The notes under the pieces were generated by a model. That model had not been told where the DNA came from and did not search any database. It was given only the letters and a program-made list of their open reading frames with translations. A DNA stretch of 64,000 bases from Microbacterium oleivorans. GTDB lineage: Bacteria; Actinomycetota; Actinomycetes; Actinomycetales; Microbacteriaceae. Location: assembly GCF_001644225.1 (NCBI RefSeq), contig NZ_LSTV01000003.1, positions 124,001 to 188,000 of the forward strand, in the 5' to 3' direction. The position numbers and the translations under genes are program-made. Positions 35,351-43,867 of this stretch are shown here, in pieces (position 1 is the first letter of the stretch; each line of letters begins with the position of its first letter).

Positions 35351-37321
35351 CTACTTCTTCGTGACCTGCCCCTTGATCGTCGACATGACCATCGTGTCGG
35401 CGAGGGTCGTGGTGTCGCCGACCTCGCGCCCTTCCGCCACGTCGCGCAGCAGGCGGCGCATGATCTTGCCGCTGCGGGTCTTGGGGAGCTCCGTCACGAT
35501 GTAGACATCGCGCGGGCGTGCGATCGGGCCGATCTGCTCGCCGACCCAGGCGCGGAGCGTGTCGACCAGACCGTCGAGCGAGTTCGCTTTCATGTACGAC
35601 TCCTTGATGACGCAGAACGCCACCACCGCCTGGCCGGTCGTCTCGTCGGACGCGCCGACCACCGCAGCCTCGGCGACCGCCTCGTTGCCGACGAGGGCCG
35701 ATTCGATCTCGGTCGTCGACAACCGGTGTCCCGAGACGTTCATGACGTCGTCGACCCGGCCGAGGAACCAGACGTCCCCGTCCTCGTCGAGGCGAGCCCC
35801 GTCGCCGGCGAAGTAGTAGCCGAGGTCGGCGAACTTGTCCCAGTAGGTCTCCTTGAACCGCTCGGGGTCGCCCCAGATGCCGCGCAGCATGCTCGGCCAC
35901 GGCTCGGTGAGGACGAGCAGGCCGCCGTTGCCGTTGCCGACGACCTCGCCCTTCTCGTCGACGACGTCGACGCTGATGCCGGGGAGGGGTACCTGGGCGC
36001 TGCCCGGCTTGGTCTCGGTCACCCCCGGCAGGGCCGACACCATGATCGCGCCGGTCTCGGTTTGCCACCAGGTGTCGACGATCGGCGCCGTGTCGCCGCC
36101 GATGACGTGGCGGTACCACATCCACGCCTCGGGGTTGATGGGCTCGCCCACGCTGCCGAGGAGTCGTAGCGAGGACAGGTCGTGCTGCTCGGGGATGCTG
36201 CGGCCGAGCTTCATGAACGACCGGATCGCCGTCGGGGCCGTGTAGAGGATCGTCACGCCGTACTTCGCGACGATCTCCCACCAGCGTCCCGGATGCGGGG
36301 TGTCGGGCGTGCCCTCGTAGATCACCTGCGTCGCGCCGTTGGCGAGCGGACCGTAGGTGACGTAGGTGTGCCCCGTGATCCAGCCGATGTCGGCCGTGCA
36401 CCAGTAGACGTCGGTCTCGGCGTGCAGGTCGTGCACGACCTTGTTCGTGAAGGCGGCCTGCGTGAGGTAGCCGCCGCTCGTGTGCAGGATGCCCTTCGGC
36501 TTCCCGGTGGTCCCCGACGTGTAGAGGATGAAGAGCGGGTTCTCGGACGGGAACGGCTGCGCGACGTGGTCGGCGGATGCCGCGGGCACGAGGTCGTGCC
36601 ACCAGAGGTCGCGCCCGTCCTGCCAGCTGACCTCGGTGTCGGTGCGCTTGACGACGAGGACGTGCTCGACCGTCTCCTGCGGGCCGTGCCCGCGGTCGGC
36701 GAGGGCCTGGTCGACGGCGGGCTTGAGGGGCGAGGCCTTGCCCTTGCGGTAGCCGCCGTCGCTCGTGATGACGAGCTTGGCGCCGGCGTCGTCGATGCGC
36801 GAGCGCAGGCTGTCGGCCGAGAAGCCGCCGAAGACGACGGAGTGGATCGCGCCGATGCGCGCGACGGCCAGCATCGAGGCGACGGCCTCGGGGATCATCG
36901 GCAGGTAGATGGCGACGCGGTCGCCGGCCTCGACCCCGAGGTCGGTCAGGACGTTCGCGAGGCGCTTGACTTCGTCGGTGAGCTCCGCGTAGGTGACCCG
37001 GCGCTCGTCGCCGGGCTCGCCCTCCCAGAGCAGGGCGACGCGGTCGCCGAGGCCCGCCTCGACATGTCGGTCGAGGCAGTTGTAGGCGACGTTCAGTTCG
37101 CCGTCCTCGAACCAGGTGGCGAACGGCGGGTTCGACCAGTCCAGGGTCTTCGTGAACGGGGTGTGCCAGTGGAGGGCGCGCGCCTGCTCGGCCCAGAAGG
37201 CCTCGCGATCCGCCGCGGCGGCCTCGTACAGGTCGGCGTGAGCGTTGGCCTGGGCCGCGAACTCCGCGGACGGCGCGAAGCGGCGGGTCTCGGTGAGGAG
37301 GTGATCGATCTGGCTGCTCAT
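35351..37321 (-). CDS. acsA: Acetyl-CoA synthetase
   Basis: 656 residues, standard length. The AMP-binding motif YTSGTTGKPKG is near 265-275, GEPINPEAW near 395, and the C-terminal TRSGKIMRRLLRD carries the catalytic lysine that is often regulated by acetylation. It activates acetate with ATP and CoA at high affinity, complementing ackA-pta. AAAGGAG precedes the ATG, and a -10 box TAGAGT (minus strand, 37377-37372) leaves a leader of about 44 nt. Confidence 0.97.
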   Translation of the reverse strand: MSSQIDHLLTETRRFAPSAEFAAQANAHADLYEAAAADREAFWAEQARALHWHTPFTKTLDWSNPPFATWFEDGELNVAYNCLDRHVEAGLGDRVALLWEGEPGDERRVTYAELTDEVKRLANVLTDLGVEAGDRVAIYLPMIPEAVASMLAVARIGAIHSVVFGGFSADSLRSRIDDAGAKLVITSDGGYRKGKASPLKPAVDQALADRGHGPQETVEHVLVVKRTDTEVSWQDGRDLWWHDLVPAASADHVAQPFPSENPLFILYTSGTTGKPKGILHTSGGYLTQAAFTNKVVHDLHAETDVYWCTADIGWITGHTYVTYGPLANGATQVIYEGTPDTPHPGRWWEIVAKYGVTILYTAPTAIRSFMKLGRSIPEQHDLSSLRLLGSVGEPINPEAWMWYRHVIGGDTAPIVDTWWQTETGAIMVSALPGVTETKPGSAQVPLPGISVDVVDEKGEVVGNGNGGLLVLTEPWPSMLRGIWGDPERFKETYWDKFADLGYYFAGDGARLDEDGDVWFLGRVDDVMNVSGHRLSTTEIESALVGNEAVAEAAVVGASDETTGQAVVAFCVIKESYMKANSLDGLVDTLRAWVGEQIGPIARPRDVYIVTELPKTRSGKIMRRLLRDVAEGREVGDTTTLADTMVMSTIKGQVTKK

Positions 37322-37463
37322 GCGGCGCTCCTTTGCGTCGGGCCGTCGTGGCCTCGTCCTGCGATGCGGTCACTCTAGGATCGCTCGTCGTCGTCTACTA
37401 CCGCCGATAGTGGGTGCGTGGCAACCATCGACTGTCTGTGAACGTGCACCCGTCCGGTGTGCG
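37322..37463. other. Intergenic region between acsA and 6C RNA
   Basis: Holds the acsA promoter (TAGAGT, minus strand, 37372-37377) and the upstream part of the 6C RNA promoter. I see no further gene or repeat. The rest of the 364-bp gap is the 6C RNA and, from 37578 to 37672, sequence with no recognisable feature. Confidence 0.6.
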
Positions 37464-37469
37464 TAAGAT
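37464..37469 (+). promoter_or_regulatory. 6C RNA promoter -10 box
   Basis: TAAGAT, seven bases before the predicted RNA start near 37476. The surrounding GCGTAAGATACTTATCG is markedly AT-richer than the flanks. No clear -35 is seen. Confidence 0.6.
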
Positions 37470-37475
37470 ACTTAT

Positions 37476-37577
37476 CGCCCGAACATCGATTCGGCTTCGC
37501 GGCCCCGTTGATCCCCCCTGAAGCGCGGTCGCGTGGGCGGCACCCTTCCCCCCAATGGGTGCCGCCCTTCTTCTTTT
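37476..37577 (+). ncRNA. 6C RNA
   Basis: About 100 nt with its own promoter and terminator. Two hairpins each expose a run of six cytosines: the first stem CGCGGCC/GGTCGCG (37498-37504 with 37527-37533) with CCCCCC at 37513-37518, the second perfect 11-bp stem 37535-37545 with 37557-37567 and CCCCCC at 37548-37553. A TTCTTCTTTT tail ends it. This is the defining feature of the actinobacterial 6C small RNA, which in mycobacteria acts through its C-rich loops on mRNAs. Its position next to Tad genes and near acsA matches other actinobacteria from memory. Confidence 0.9.
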
Positions 37578-37672
37578 CCCGGGCGGGGTGCGCCGGTTCC
37601 TGCACACCTCGAGTGCGGACGAGGTCCTCCACCGCTGCCCGACGGCCGCCGCGGCGCCCCCGTCGCCGCGCC

Positions 37673-37688
37673 TAGCGTCTCGGGCATG
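37673..37688 (+). promoter_or_regulatory. Leaderless promoter of the tad operon
   Basis: TAGCGT at 37673-37678 lies seven bases before the ATG at 37686. No Shine-Dalgarno sequence is present. Confidence 0.55.
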
Positions 37689-38675
37689 CCGCATCCGTTC
37701 ATCGTCGCTCCGCGGGGCCGCACGGCGTCCGCCGAGCCGCGCCCGGTGCCGCCGCATCCCGTCGTCGCGCCGCTGCGGCGCTACCTCGCCGACCCCGAGG
37801 TGACCGACGTCTTCGTCAACGGCACGCAGGGGTTGTACGTGGACCGGGGCGCGGGAGCGGAACGGATCCCGGACTGGCGCCTCGACGAGGAGGCCGTCCG
37901 CGAGCTCGCCGTCGGGCTGATCGCGCTGGGAGGGCGGCACCTCGACGACGCGACGCCGTGTGCCGACGTCCGGTGGGAGCACGGGGTGCGGGTGCACGCG
38001 GTCCTGCCGCCCATCGCCTGCACGGGCGCGACGATCTCGATCCGTCTGCCCGGGACGGGTATGGCCGACCTCGACGAGCTGGGCCGGCGCGGCACCTTCG
38101 ACGCCGCGACCGGCGCACGCCTCGAGCGGCTCGTCGACGAGCGGGCGAACATCCTCGTGACGGGGGCCACCGGCGCCGGTAAGACGACGCTGCTCGCGGC
38201 GCTCCTCGGGCGGGTCCCGGTCTCGGAACGCATCGTCACGATCGAGGACGTCGCGGAGCTGCGCATCGCCCACCCGCACCACGTCCGCCTCGAGGCGCGG
38301 CAGGCGAACCTCGAGGGCGTCGGTGCGATCGCTCTCGGGCGTCTGCTGCGCGAGGCGCTGCGGATGCGGCCGGATCGTCTCGTGGTGGGGGAGTGCCGCG
38401 GCGAGGAGGTCCGCGAATTGCTGACCGCGCTCAACACGGGGCACGACGGCGGCGCGGGCACCGTCCACGCCAGCGGGATCGCCGACGTGCCCGCGCGCCT
38501 CGAAGCGCTCGGCGCCCTCGCCGGCATGGGCGAGCGGGCGCTCGCGCGGCAGACCGCCAGCGCGATCGGCGCGATCGTGCACATCGAACGGGGGCGTGAC
38601 GGGGTGCGGCGCGTGACGGGGATCGCGCGTCCCGTCGTGCGCGGCGACCGGCTCGGGGTGGAGGACCTCCCGTGA
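37686..38675 (+). CDS. TadA/CpaF secretion ATPase
   Basis: 329 residues, a short actinobacterial TadA. VNGTQGLYVDRG and IRLPGTGM match CpaF, Walker A GATGAGKTTLL is at about 160-170, the Asp box IVTIEDVAELRIAHPHHV follows, and VVGECRGEEVRELLTALNTGHDGGAGTVHA is the Walker B/His box. It energises Flp-type pilus or Tad secretion in the cytoplasm. The next gene starts within its stop codon. Confidence 0.93.
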   Translation: MPHPFIVAPRGRTASAEPRPVPPHPVVAPLRRYLADPEVTDVFVNGTQGLYVDRGAGAERIPDWRLDEEAVRELAVGLIALGGRHLDDATPCADVRWEHGVRVHAVLPPIACTGATISIRLPGTGMADLDELGRRGTFDAATGARLERLVDERANILVTGATGAGKTTLLAALLGRVPVSERIVTIEDVAELRIAHPHHVRLEARQANLEGVGAIALGRLLREALRMRPDRLVVGECRGEEVRELLTALNTGHDGGAGTVHASGIADVPARLEALGALAGMGERALARQTASAIGAIVHIERGRDGVRRVTGIARPVVRGDRLGVEDLP

Positions 38676-39565
38676 GGCGCCGCAGGAGAGCGGATGCCGC
38701 GGCGGCACCCGACGCGGCAGCGGTCGCCGCCGTCGTCCAGCGTCTCGCGGTCCTGCTGCAGGCCGGCATCGCGCCGGGCGCGGCCTGGCGCCACCTGGCC
38801 GCGGCGGGGGACGACACCGCCCGCGCGGTCTGCGCCCGCCTCGACGCGGGGGATCCGCCGGCATCCGCTCTCGCCAAACGCGGCGAGGCTTGGCGGCAGA
38901 TTGGGGTGGCGTGGCACGTGGCGACCGTCGTCGGGGCGCCCCTGGCGGCGAGCCTGCGCGGCCTCGCCGAGGCGCTCCGCGACGCCCATCAGGCGCGCGA
39001 CGACGTGCGCACGGCGCTCGCCGAGCCGCAGACGACGGCCCGCCTCATCGCGTGGTTGCCCCTCGTCGCGTTGGGGCTGGGCGCGGCGCTCGGGTTCGAC
39101 CCGTTCACGGCCCTCGCCACGCCGGCGGGCGCCGTGTGTCTCGTGGCCGGAGGGTCGCTGATGCTCCTGACCCACCGGTGGACCCGCGCCCTCGTCGCCC
39201 GGGCGCAGCCGGGGGACGACATCCCGGGCCTGGACGCCGAGGTGATCGCGATCGCCCTCTCGGGCGGCGTCTCCATCCCGCGCGCGATCGAGGTCGCGGC
39301 GGCGGCGTCGGGCCTCGCGCCGTCGAGCGAGACCGGCGCGGTGCTCGCCCTCTCCCGCTCCGCCGGAGCTCCCGCCGTCGAACTGCTCCGAGCGGATGCC
39401 GCGGCCCGCCGTCAGGCGGCACGAACGGAGGGTCGGCTGCGCGCCGCCGCCCTGTCCGGGCGGCTCCTGCTGCCGCTCGGGGTCTGCACCCTCCCCGCGT
39501 TCCTGTTGCTCGGCGTCGGGCCGATGCTGCTCTCGGTCCTCACCACGACCCCGCTCACGCTGTGA
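38672..39565 (+). CDS. Apparent TadB-TadC fusion, type II secretion F family
   Basis: 297 residues with about four membrane helices. Two F-type halves are visible: residues 20-155 (VQRLAVLLQAGIAPGAAWRHL to helices near 125-165) and 185-290 (ALSGGVSIPRAIEVAAAAS to the helices at the end). In mycobacteria TadB and TadC are two genes; here both halves lie in one frame. They form the inner-membrane platform of the pilus machine. GTG start overlaps the TadA stop. Confidence 0.85.
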   Translation: MRRRRRADAAAAPDAAAVAAVVQRLAVLLQAGIAPGAAWRHLAAAGDDTARAVCARLDAGDPPASALAKRGEAWRQIGVAWHVATVVGAPLAASLRGLAEALRDAHQARDDVRTALAEPQTTARLIAWLPLVALGLGAALGFDPFTALATPAGAVCLVAGGSLMLLTHRWTRALVARAQPGDDIPGLDAEVIAIALSGGVSIPRAIEVAAAASGLAPSSETGAVLALSRSAGAPAVELLRADAAARRQAARTEGRLRAAALSGRLLLPLGVCTLPAFLLLGVGPMLLSVLTTTPLTL

Positions 39566-39608
39566 GCCCCACACGTGCCCACATCCACAACCCACATCGG
39601 AGGAGATC

Positions 39609-39812
39609 ATGACATCCCACGACCTGCCCACCTTGACCCGCCGTCGCGCGGCGGAACTGTTCGCCGACGAGACCGGCGCGGCGACTGCCGAGTACGCCAT
39701 CGCGACGATGGCGGCGGTCGCCTTCGCGGGCCTGCTCGTCATCATCATGCGCTCGGATGAGGTGCGCGGCATCCTCACCGACCTGGTCCGGCGCGCCCTG
39801 ACCGTCTCATGA
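39609..39812 (+). CDS. DUF4244 Flp-type pilin-like protein
   Basis: 67 residues. TGAATAEYAIATMAAVAFAGLLVII (about 32-56) shows the Ala-Glu-Tyr core of Flp-type pilins followed by a hydrophobic helix. CGGAGGAG is a strong ribosome-binding site before the ATG, the best in this operon, which fits the need for high pilin synthesis. Its stop overlaps the next start as ATGA. Confidence 0.92.
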   Translation: MTSHDLPTLTRRRAAELFADETGAATAEYAIATMAAVAFAGLLVIIMRSDEVRGILTDLVRRALTVS

Positions 39813-40147
39813 GGCGCGACGAGCGGGGATCGGTCGCGGCGGAGTTCGCCGTGACGGTCCCCGCCGTCGTCCTCGTGCTCGTGCTCGCGGTCTCGGCGCT
39901 CTCCGTGGGCGGTCGGCAGGTGCGGCTCGAGCACGCAGCCGCGCAGGCGGCCCGCCTGGCCGCTCGGGAGGAGCCCGCCGATCGGGTGGTCGCCGCCGCG
40001 CGCGCCCTCGCCTCGGGCGCCGAGGTCGGGACCCGCCGGGACGGCGACCTCGTCTGCGTCGATCTGACCGCGGCACCGGGGGTCCCGCTGCCGCTGCCCG
40101 ACCTGCGCGCATCGTCGTGCGCCCTGCCCGCGCCGGAGGGGGACTGA
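39809..40147 (+). CDS. TadE-like pilus assembly protein
   Basis: 112 residues. DERGSVAAEFAVTVPAVVLVLVLAVSAL (4-31) is the typical TadE leader/transmembrane start with the SVAAEFA motif, and two Cys (VCVDL, SCALP) lie outside the membrane. It is a minor pseudopilin of the Tad system. The start overlaps the pilin stop, and its TGA overlaps the next ATG. Confidence 0.9.
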   Translation: MRRDERGSVAAEFAVTVPAVVLVLVLAVSALSVGGRQVRLEHAAAQAARLAAREEPADRVVAAARALASGAEVGTRRDGDLVCVDLTAAPGVPLPLPDLRASSCALPAPEGD

Positions 40148-40473
40148 TGGCAGGATCGGCGACGACCGTCGGCGTCCTGGCGGTCACGGCGACGCTCGCG
40201 GTCGGCTTTATCGCGGCCGGAGGGGCGGCGGCGACCGCCGCGCGCGCCGCAGGAGCCGCCGACGCCGCAGCCCTGGCGGCCGCCGACACCGCCTCGGGCC
40301 TCGTTCCCGGCGAGCCGTGCGCACGCGCCGCGGACGTCGCCTCGCGCGTGGGCGCGTCGGTCTCCGCGTGTCGCATCGACGGCCTCATCGCCACGATCGA
40401 GGTCTCGATCGGTGTCGGCCCCCTGGACGCGCGGGCGCGCGCCCGCGCGGGGCCCCCACCCGGTGCCGGGTGA
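40147..40473 (+). CDS. TadE-like secretion-neighbourhood protein
   Basis: 108 residues, Rv3654c-like. One N-terminal membrane helix (GVLAVTATLAVGFIAAGGAAA) followed by ADAAALAAADTASG, typical of the helicase/secretion-neighbourhood TadE-like family, and Cys residues that could form a disulfide. It completes a five-gene Tad operon in which neither a TadZ/Ssd gene nor a prepilin peptidase is present. Confidence 0.85.
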   Translation: MAGSATTVGVLAVTATLAVGFIAAGGAAATAARAAGAADAAALAAADTASGLVPGEPCARAADVASRVGASVSACRIDGLIATIEVSIGVGPLDARARARAGPPPGAG

Positions 40474-40505
40474 CGCGCCGGACCGCAACCGCTCCCAGCG
40501 TGCTC

Positions 40506-40527
40506 TTGACAACGCGGTGTGTATGGT
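40506..40527 (+). promoter_or_regulatory. topA promoter region
   Basis: TTGACA (40506-40511) and TATGGT (40522-40527) are both good boxes but only 10 bp apart, so they cannot be used together by a standard sigma factor. The RNA probably starts near 40534 from TATGGT. GAAAGGA then precedes the GTG. Confidence 0.45.
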
Positions 40528-40550
40528 GTGCAACGAAGAAAGGACCCCAC

Positions 40551-43214
40551 GTGGCACAGGGCAAGAAGCTCGTCATCGTCGAGTCGCCGACGAAGATGCG
40601 CTCGATCCAGGGATACCTGGGTGACGGATACGAGGTCATGAGTTCGGTCGGGCACATCCGCGACCTCGCCGACAAGAAGGACATCCCGGCGGATCTGAAG
40701 AAGACCTCCGTCGGCAAGTACTCCATCGACATTGAGAACGACTTCACTCCTCTTTATGTGGAGAGCGACCGCGGCAAGAAAACGGTCGCCGAGCTCAAGC
40801 GCGCCCTGAAGAACGCCGACGAACTCCTGCTCGCCACCGATGAGGACCGCGAGGGCGAAGCCATTGCGTGGCACCTGCTCGAGACCCTGAAGCCCAAGGT
40901 CCCCGTCAAGCGCATGGTCTTCCACGAGATCACGAAGGACGCGATCCAGGCCGCGGTGAAGAACACCCGCGAGCTCGATCACGCCCTCGTCGACGCGCAG
41001 GAGACGCGGCGCATCCTCGACCGCCTCTACGGCTGGGACGTCTCGGACGTCACACGCCGCAAGGTCGGTCAGGGCACGAGCGCCGGGCGCGTGCAGTCCG
41101 CCGCGACCCGCATGGTCGTCGAGCGCGAGCGCGAGCGCATGGCCTTCGTCTCCGCCTCCTACTGGGATGTCGACTCGACCGCCGTGAAGGGGTCGGACTC
41201 GTTCGCGATCCGCCTCGCCCGCCTCGACGGCGCCCCTCTGGCGCGCGGCACGGACTTCGACGACACCGGCGCGCTGAAGAAGGCCGTCGTCGTGCTCAGC
41301 GAGGACCAGGCGCGCGAGCTGGCCGCCGCGCTCGAGGCGTCGGGCGCGGCATCCGTCGTCAGCGTCGAGGCCAAGCCCGGCACACGCAGCCCCAAGCCCC
41401 CCTTCACGACCTCGACCCTCCAGCAGGAGGCCGGTCGCAAGCTCTCGATGAGCGCCAAGCACGCCATGGGCGTCGCGCAGCGGCTCTACGAGAAGGGGTA
41501 CATCACCTATATGCGTACCGACTCGACCGCCCTGTCGGCCCAGGCGGTCACCGCGGCGCGCACGCAGGCCGTCGCGTTGTACGGCGACAAGGCCGTGCCC
41601 GCAAACCCCCGCAGCTACCGCAACAACGCGAAGAACGCGCAGGAGGCGCACGAGGCGATCCGTCCTTCGGGCGAGCACTTCCGCACGCCCAAGGAGGTCA
41701 CCTCCGGCCTCGACCGCGACGAGCTGCGCCTCTACGACCTGATCTGGAAGCGCACCGTCGCCAGCCAGATGGCCGACGCCAAGTACGAGACGACGACCGT
41801 CACGATCGACGCGGATGCCGCCGGTCGCACCGCGACGTTCACGACATCCGGCACCGTCTACACGTTCAAGGGCTTCCTCGACGCGTACGAGGAGGGCCGC
41901 GACGAGAAGCGCCACGACAACGACCGCACCGACGACCAGTCCCTGCCGGCGCTCGCCGTCGGCGACGCACTGCGGCTGACCGACGTCGAGCCGAAGGGGC
42001 ACGCGACGAGCCCCAAGCCCCGCTACACCGAGGCGTCGCTCGTCAAGGCGCTCGAAGAGCGCGGCATCGGCCGTCCCTCGACCTTCGCGAGCATCATCGA
42101 CGTCATCCTCGACCGCGGCTACGTGTCCAAGCGCGGCCAGGCCCTCGTCCCCAGCTGGCTCGCGTTCAGCATCGTGCGGCTGCTCGAGGAGCACTTCGCC
42201 GATCTCGTCGACTACGACTTCACCGCCGCGCTCGAGGACGACCTCGACGCGATCGCCCGGGGCGAGCAGAACCGCGCCGCCTGGCTGCGCGAGTTCTACT
42301 TCGGCTCCGAGGACCACGTCGGCCTCCGCAACATCGTCGACAACCTGGGCGACATCGACGCGCGCGAGATCAACTCCACCAGGATCGGCGACGTCGCGGT
42401 CCTCCGCTTCGGCCGCTACGGTCCGTACCTCGAGGTCCCGGGCGACGACCCCGAGACGCCGCGACGCATCAACGTCCCCGACGACCTCGCCCCCGACGAG
42501 CTCACGCCCGAGAAGGCGCAGGAGCTCATCGAGGCGCCCGTCGGCGGCGACCGTGTCCTCGGGCAGAACCCCGAGAACGGCCGCGACGTCGTCATCAAGG
42601 ACGGTCGTTTCGGGCCCTACCTCGAAGAGGCGCTCCCCGAGGAGGAGGCGCCGGCCGAGGAGGCGAAGCCCAAGCGCGGCGCGAAGAAGGCCGTCGCGCC
42701 CAAGCCCAAGCGCGCCTCGCTGTTCAAGAGCATGTCGCCCGAGACGATCGACCTCGCGACCGCGCTGAAGCTCCTGTCGCTGCCGCGCGAGGTGGGTGTC
42801 GACCCCGAGTCCGGCACCGTCATCACGGCCCAGAACGGTCCGTACGGTCCGTACATCAAGAAGGGCACCGACTCGCGCAGCATCGCGAGCGAGGACATGA
42901 TCTTCGACATCACGCTCGAGCAGGCCCTCGAGATCTACTCGCAGCCGAAGTACGCCAACCGCGCCGCGACCTCGCTGAAGGAGTTCGAGGCCGACCCGGT
43001 CAGTGGCAAGCCGATCCGCATCAAGGACGGCCGTTTCGGGGCCTACGTCACCGACGGCACGACCAACGTGACGATCCCGCGCGGTCAGACGCCCGACGAC
43101 ATCACCTTCGAGGTCGCCGTGCAGATGCTCGCCGACAAGCGGGCCAAGGGGCCAGCGCCCAAGCGCACGACCCGCAAGCCCGCGGCGCGCAAGCCGGCGG
43201 CGAAGAAGAAGTGA
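40551..43214 (+). CDS. topA: DNA topoisomerase I
   Basis: 887 residues. The Toprim domain has VIVESPTK (8-15) and DEDREGEAIAWHL; the catalytic Tyr320 lies in GYITYMRTDS. The usual zinc fingers are absent; instead several D-G-R-F-G-P-Y-type C-terminal repeats and a Lys/Ala/Pro-rich tail bind DNA, as in other actinobacterial TopA. It relaxes negative supercoils. GTG start after GAAAGGA; tmk overlaps its stop. Confidence 0.97.
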   Translation: MAQGKKLVIVESPTKMRSIQGYLGDGYEVMSSVGHIRDLADKKDIPADLKKTSVGKYSIDIENDFTPLYVESDRGKKTVAELKRALKNADELLLATDEDREGEAIAWHLLETLKPKVPVKRMVFHEITKDAIQAAVKNTRELDHALVDAQETRRILDRLYGWDVSDVTRRKVGQGTSAGRVQSAATRMVVERERERMAFVSASYWDVDSTAVKGSDSFAIRLARLDGAPLARGTDFDDTGALKKAVVVLSEDQARELAAALEASGAASVVSVEAKPGTRSPKPPFTTSTLQQEAGRKLSMSAKHAMGVAQRLYEKGYITYMRTDSTALSAQAVTAARTQAVALYGDKAVPANPRSYRNNAKNAQEAHEAIRPSGEHFRTPKEVTSGLDRDELRLYDLIWKRTVASQMADAKYETTTVTIDADAAGRTATFTTSGTVYTFKGFLDAYEEGRDEKRHDNDRTDDQSLPALAVGDALRLTDVEPKGHATSPKPRYTEASLVKALEERGIGRPSTFASIIDVILDRGYVSKRGQALVPSWLAFSIVRLLEEHFADLVDYDFTAALEDDLDAIARGEQNRAAWLREFYFGSEDHVGLRNIVDNLGDIDAREINSTRIGDVAVLRFGRYGPYLEVPGDDPETPRRINVPDDLAPDELTPEKAQELIEAPVGGDRVLGQNPENGRDVVIKDGRFGPYLEEALPEEEAPAEEAKPKRGAKKAVAPKPKRASLFKSMSPETIDLATALKLLSLPREVGVDPESGTVITAQNGPYGPYIKKGTDSRSIASEDMIFDITLEQALEIYSQPKYANRAATSLKEFEADPVSGKPIRIKDGRFGAYVTDGTTNVTIPRGQTPDDITFEVAVQMLADKRAKGPAPKRTTRKPAARKPAAKKK

Positions 43215-43834
43215 CCTCCGGGCTGTGGATCACCCTCGAGGGGGGTGACGGCTCGGGCAAGACGACGCAGGCGGCCCTGCTGGAGCAGTGGCTCCGCGAG
43301 CAGGGTCGCCGGGTCGTGCGCACGCGCGAACCCGGCGGCACCGACGTCGGCGTCCTCATCCGCGACATCGTCCTGCACCACCGGGGCGACATCGCGCCGC
43401 GCGCCGAAGCGCTCCTCTACGCCGCCGACCGCGCCCACCACGTCGCGACCCTCGTTCGACCGGCGATCGAGCGCGGCGACGTCGTCCTCCAGGACCGCTA
43501 CCTCGACAGCTCGGTCGCCTACCAGGGCGCCGGCCGCGTGCTCGACGGCGGGGAGATCCGCGACCTGTCGCTGTGGGCCGCCGAGGGTGCGCTCCCCGAC
43601 CTCACGGTCCTGCTCGATGTCGATCCGGCGACGGCGCGCGGACGATTGGATGCCGCCGACAAGCCGTTCGACCGACTCGAAGCCGAGAAGGGCGCGTTCC
43701 ACGAGCGGGTGCGTGCGGCGTTCCTCGCGCTCGCGGAGGCCGATCCGGACCGCTTCCTCGTCGTTGACGCGACACGGGCGATCGACGAGATCGCGGCGGA
43801 GATCCGCTCCCGCGTCGCCCCGCACCTGTCCTGA
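43211..43834 (+). CDS. tmk: Thymidylate kinase
   Basis: 207 residues. P-loop EGGDGSGKTTQA at 9-20, the DRYLDSSVAYQG segment near 95-106 and the LID RLDAADKPFDRLE near 145-157. It makes dTDP from dTMP. GTG start overlaps the topA stop (GTGA). holB follows after a short gap with its own leaderless promoter. Confidence 0.96.
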   Translation: MTSGLWITLEGGDGSGKTTQAALLEQWLREQGRRVVRTREPGGTDVGVLIRDIVLHHRGDIAPRAEALLYAADRAHHVATLVRPAIERGDVVLQDRYLDSSVAYQGAGRVLDGGEIRDLSLWAAEGALPDLTVLLDVDPATARGRLDAADKPFDRLEAEKGAFHERVRAAFLALAEADPDRFLVVDATRAIDEIAAEIRSRVAPHLS

Positions 43835-43851
43835 GCGTCGCCGGCACCTCG

Positions 43852-43867
43852 TAGGCTGAACGGCATG
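43852..43867 (+). promoter_or_regulatory. Leaderless promoter of holB
   Basis: TAGGCT at 43852-43857 lies seven bases before the ATG at 43865. Confidence 0.55.

Noticed and set aside
40506..40527. TTGACA and TATGGT as one topA promoter
   Set aside because: The 10-bp spacing is too short for a standard promoter; only one box can be used with another partner.
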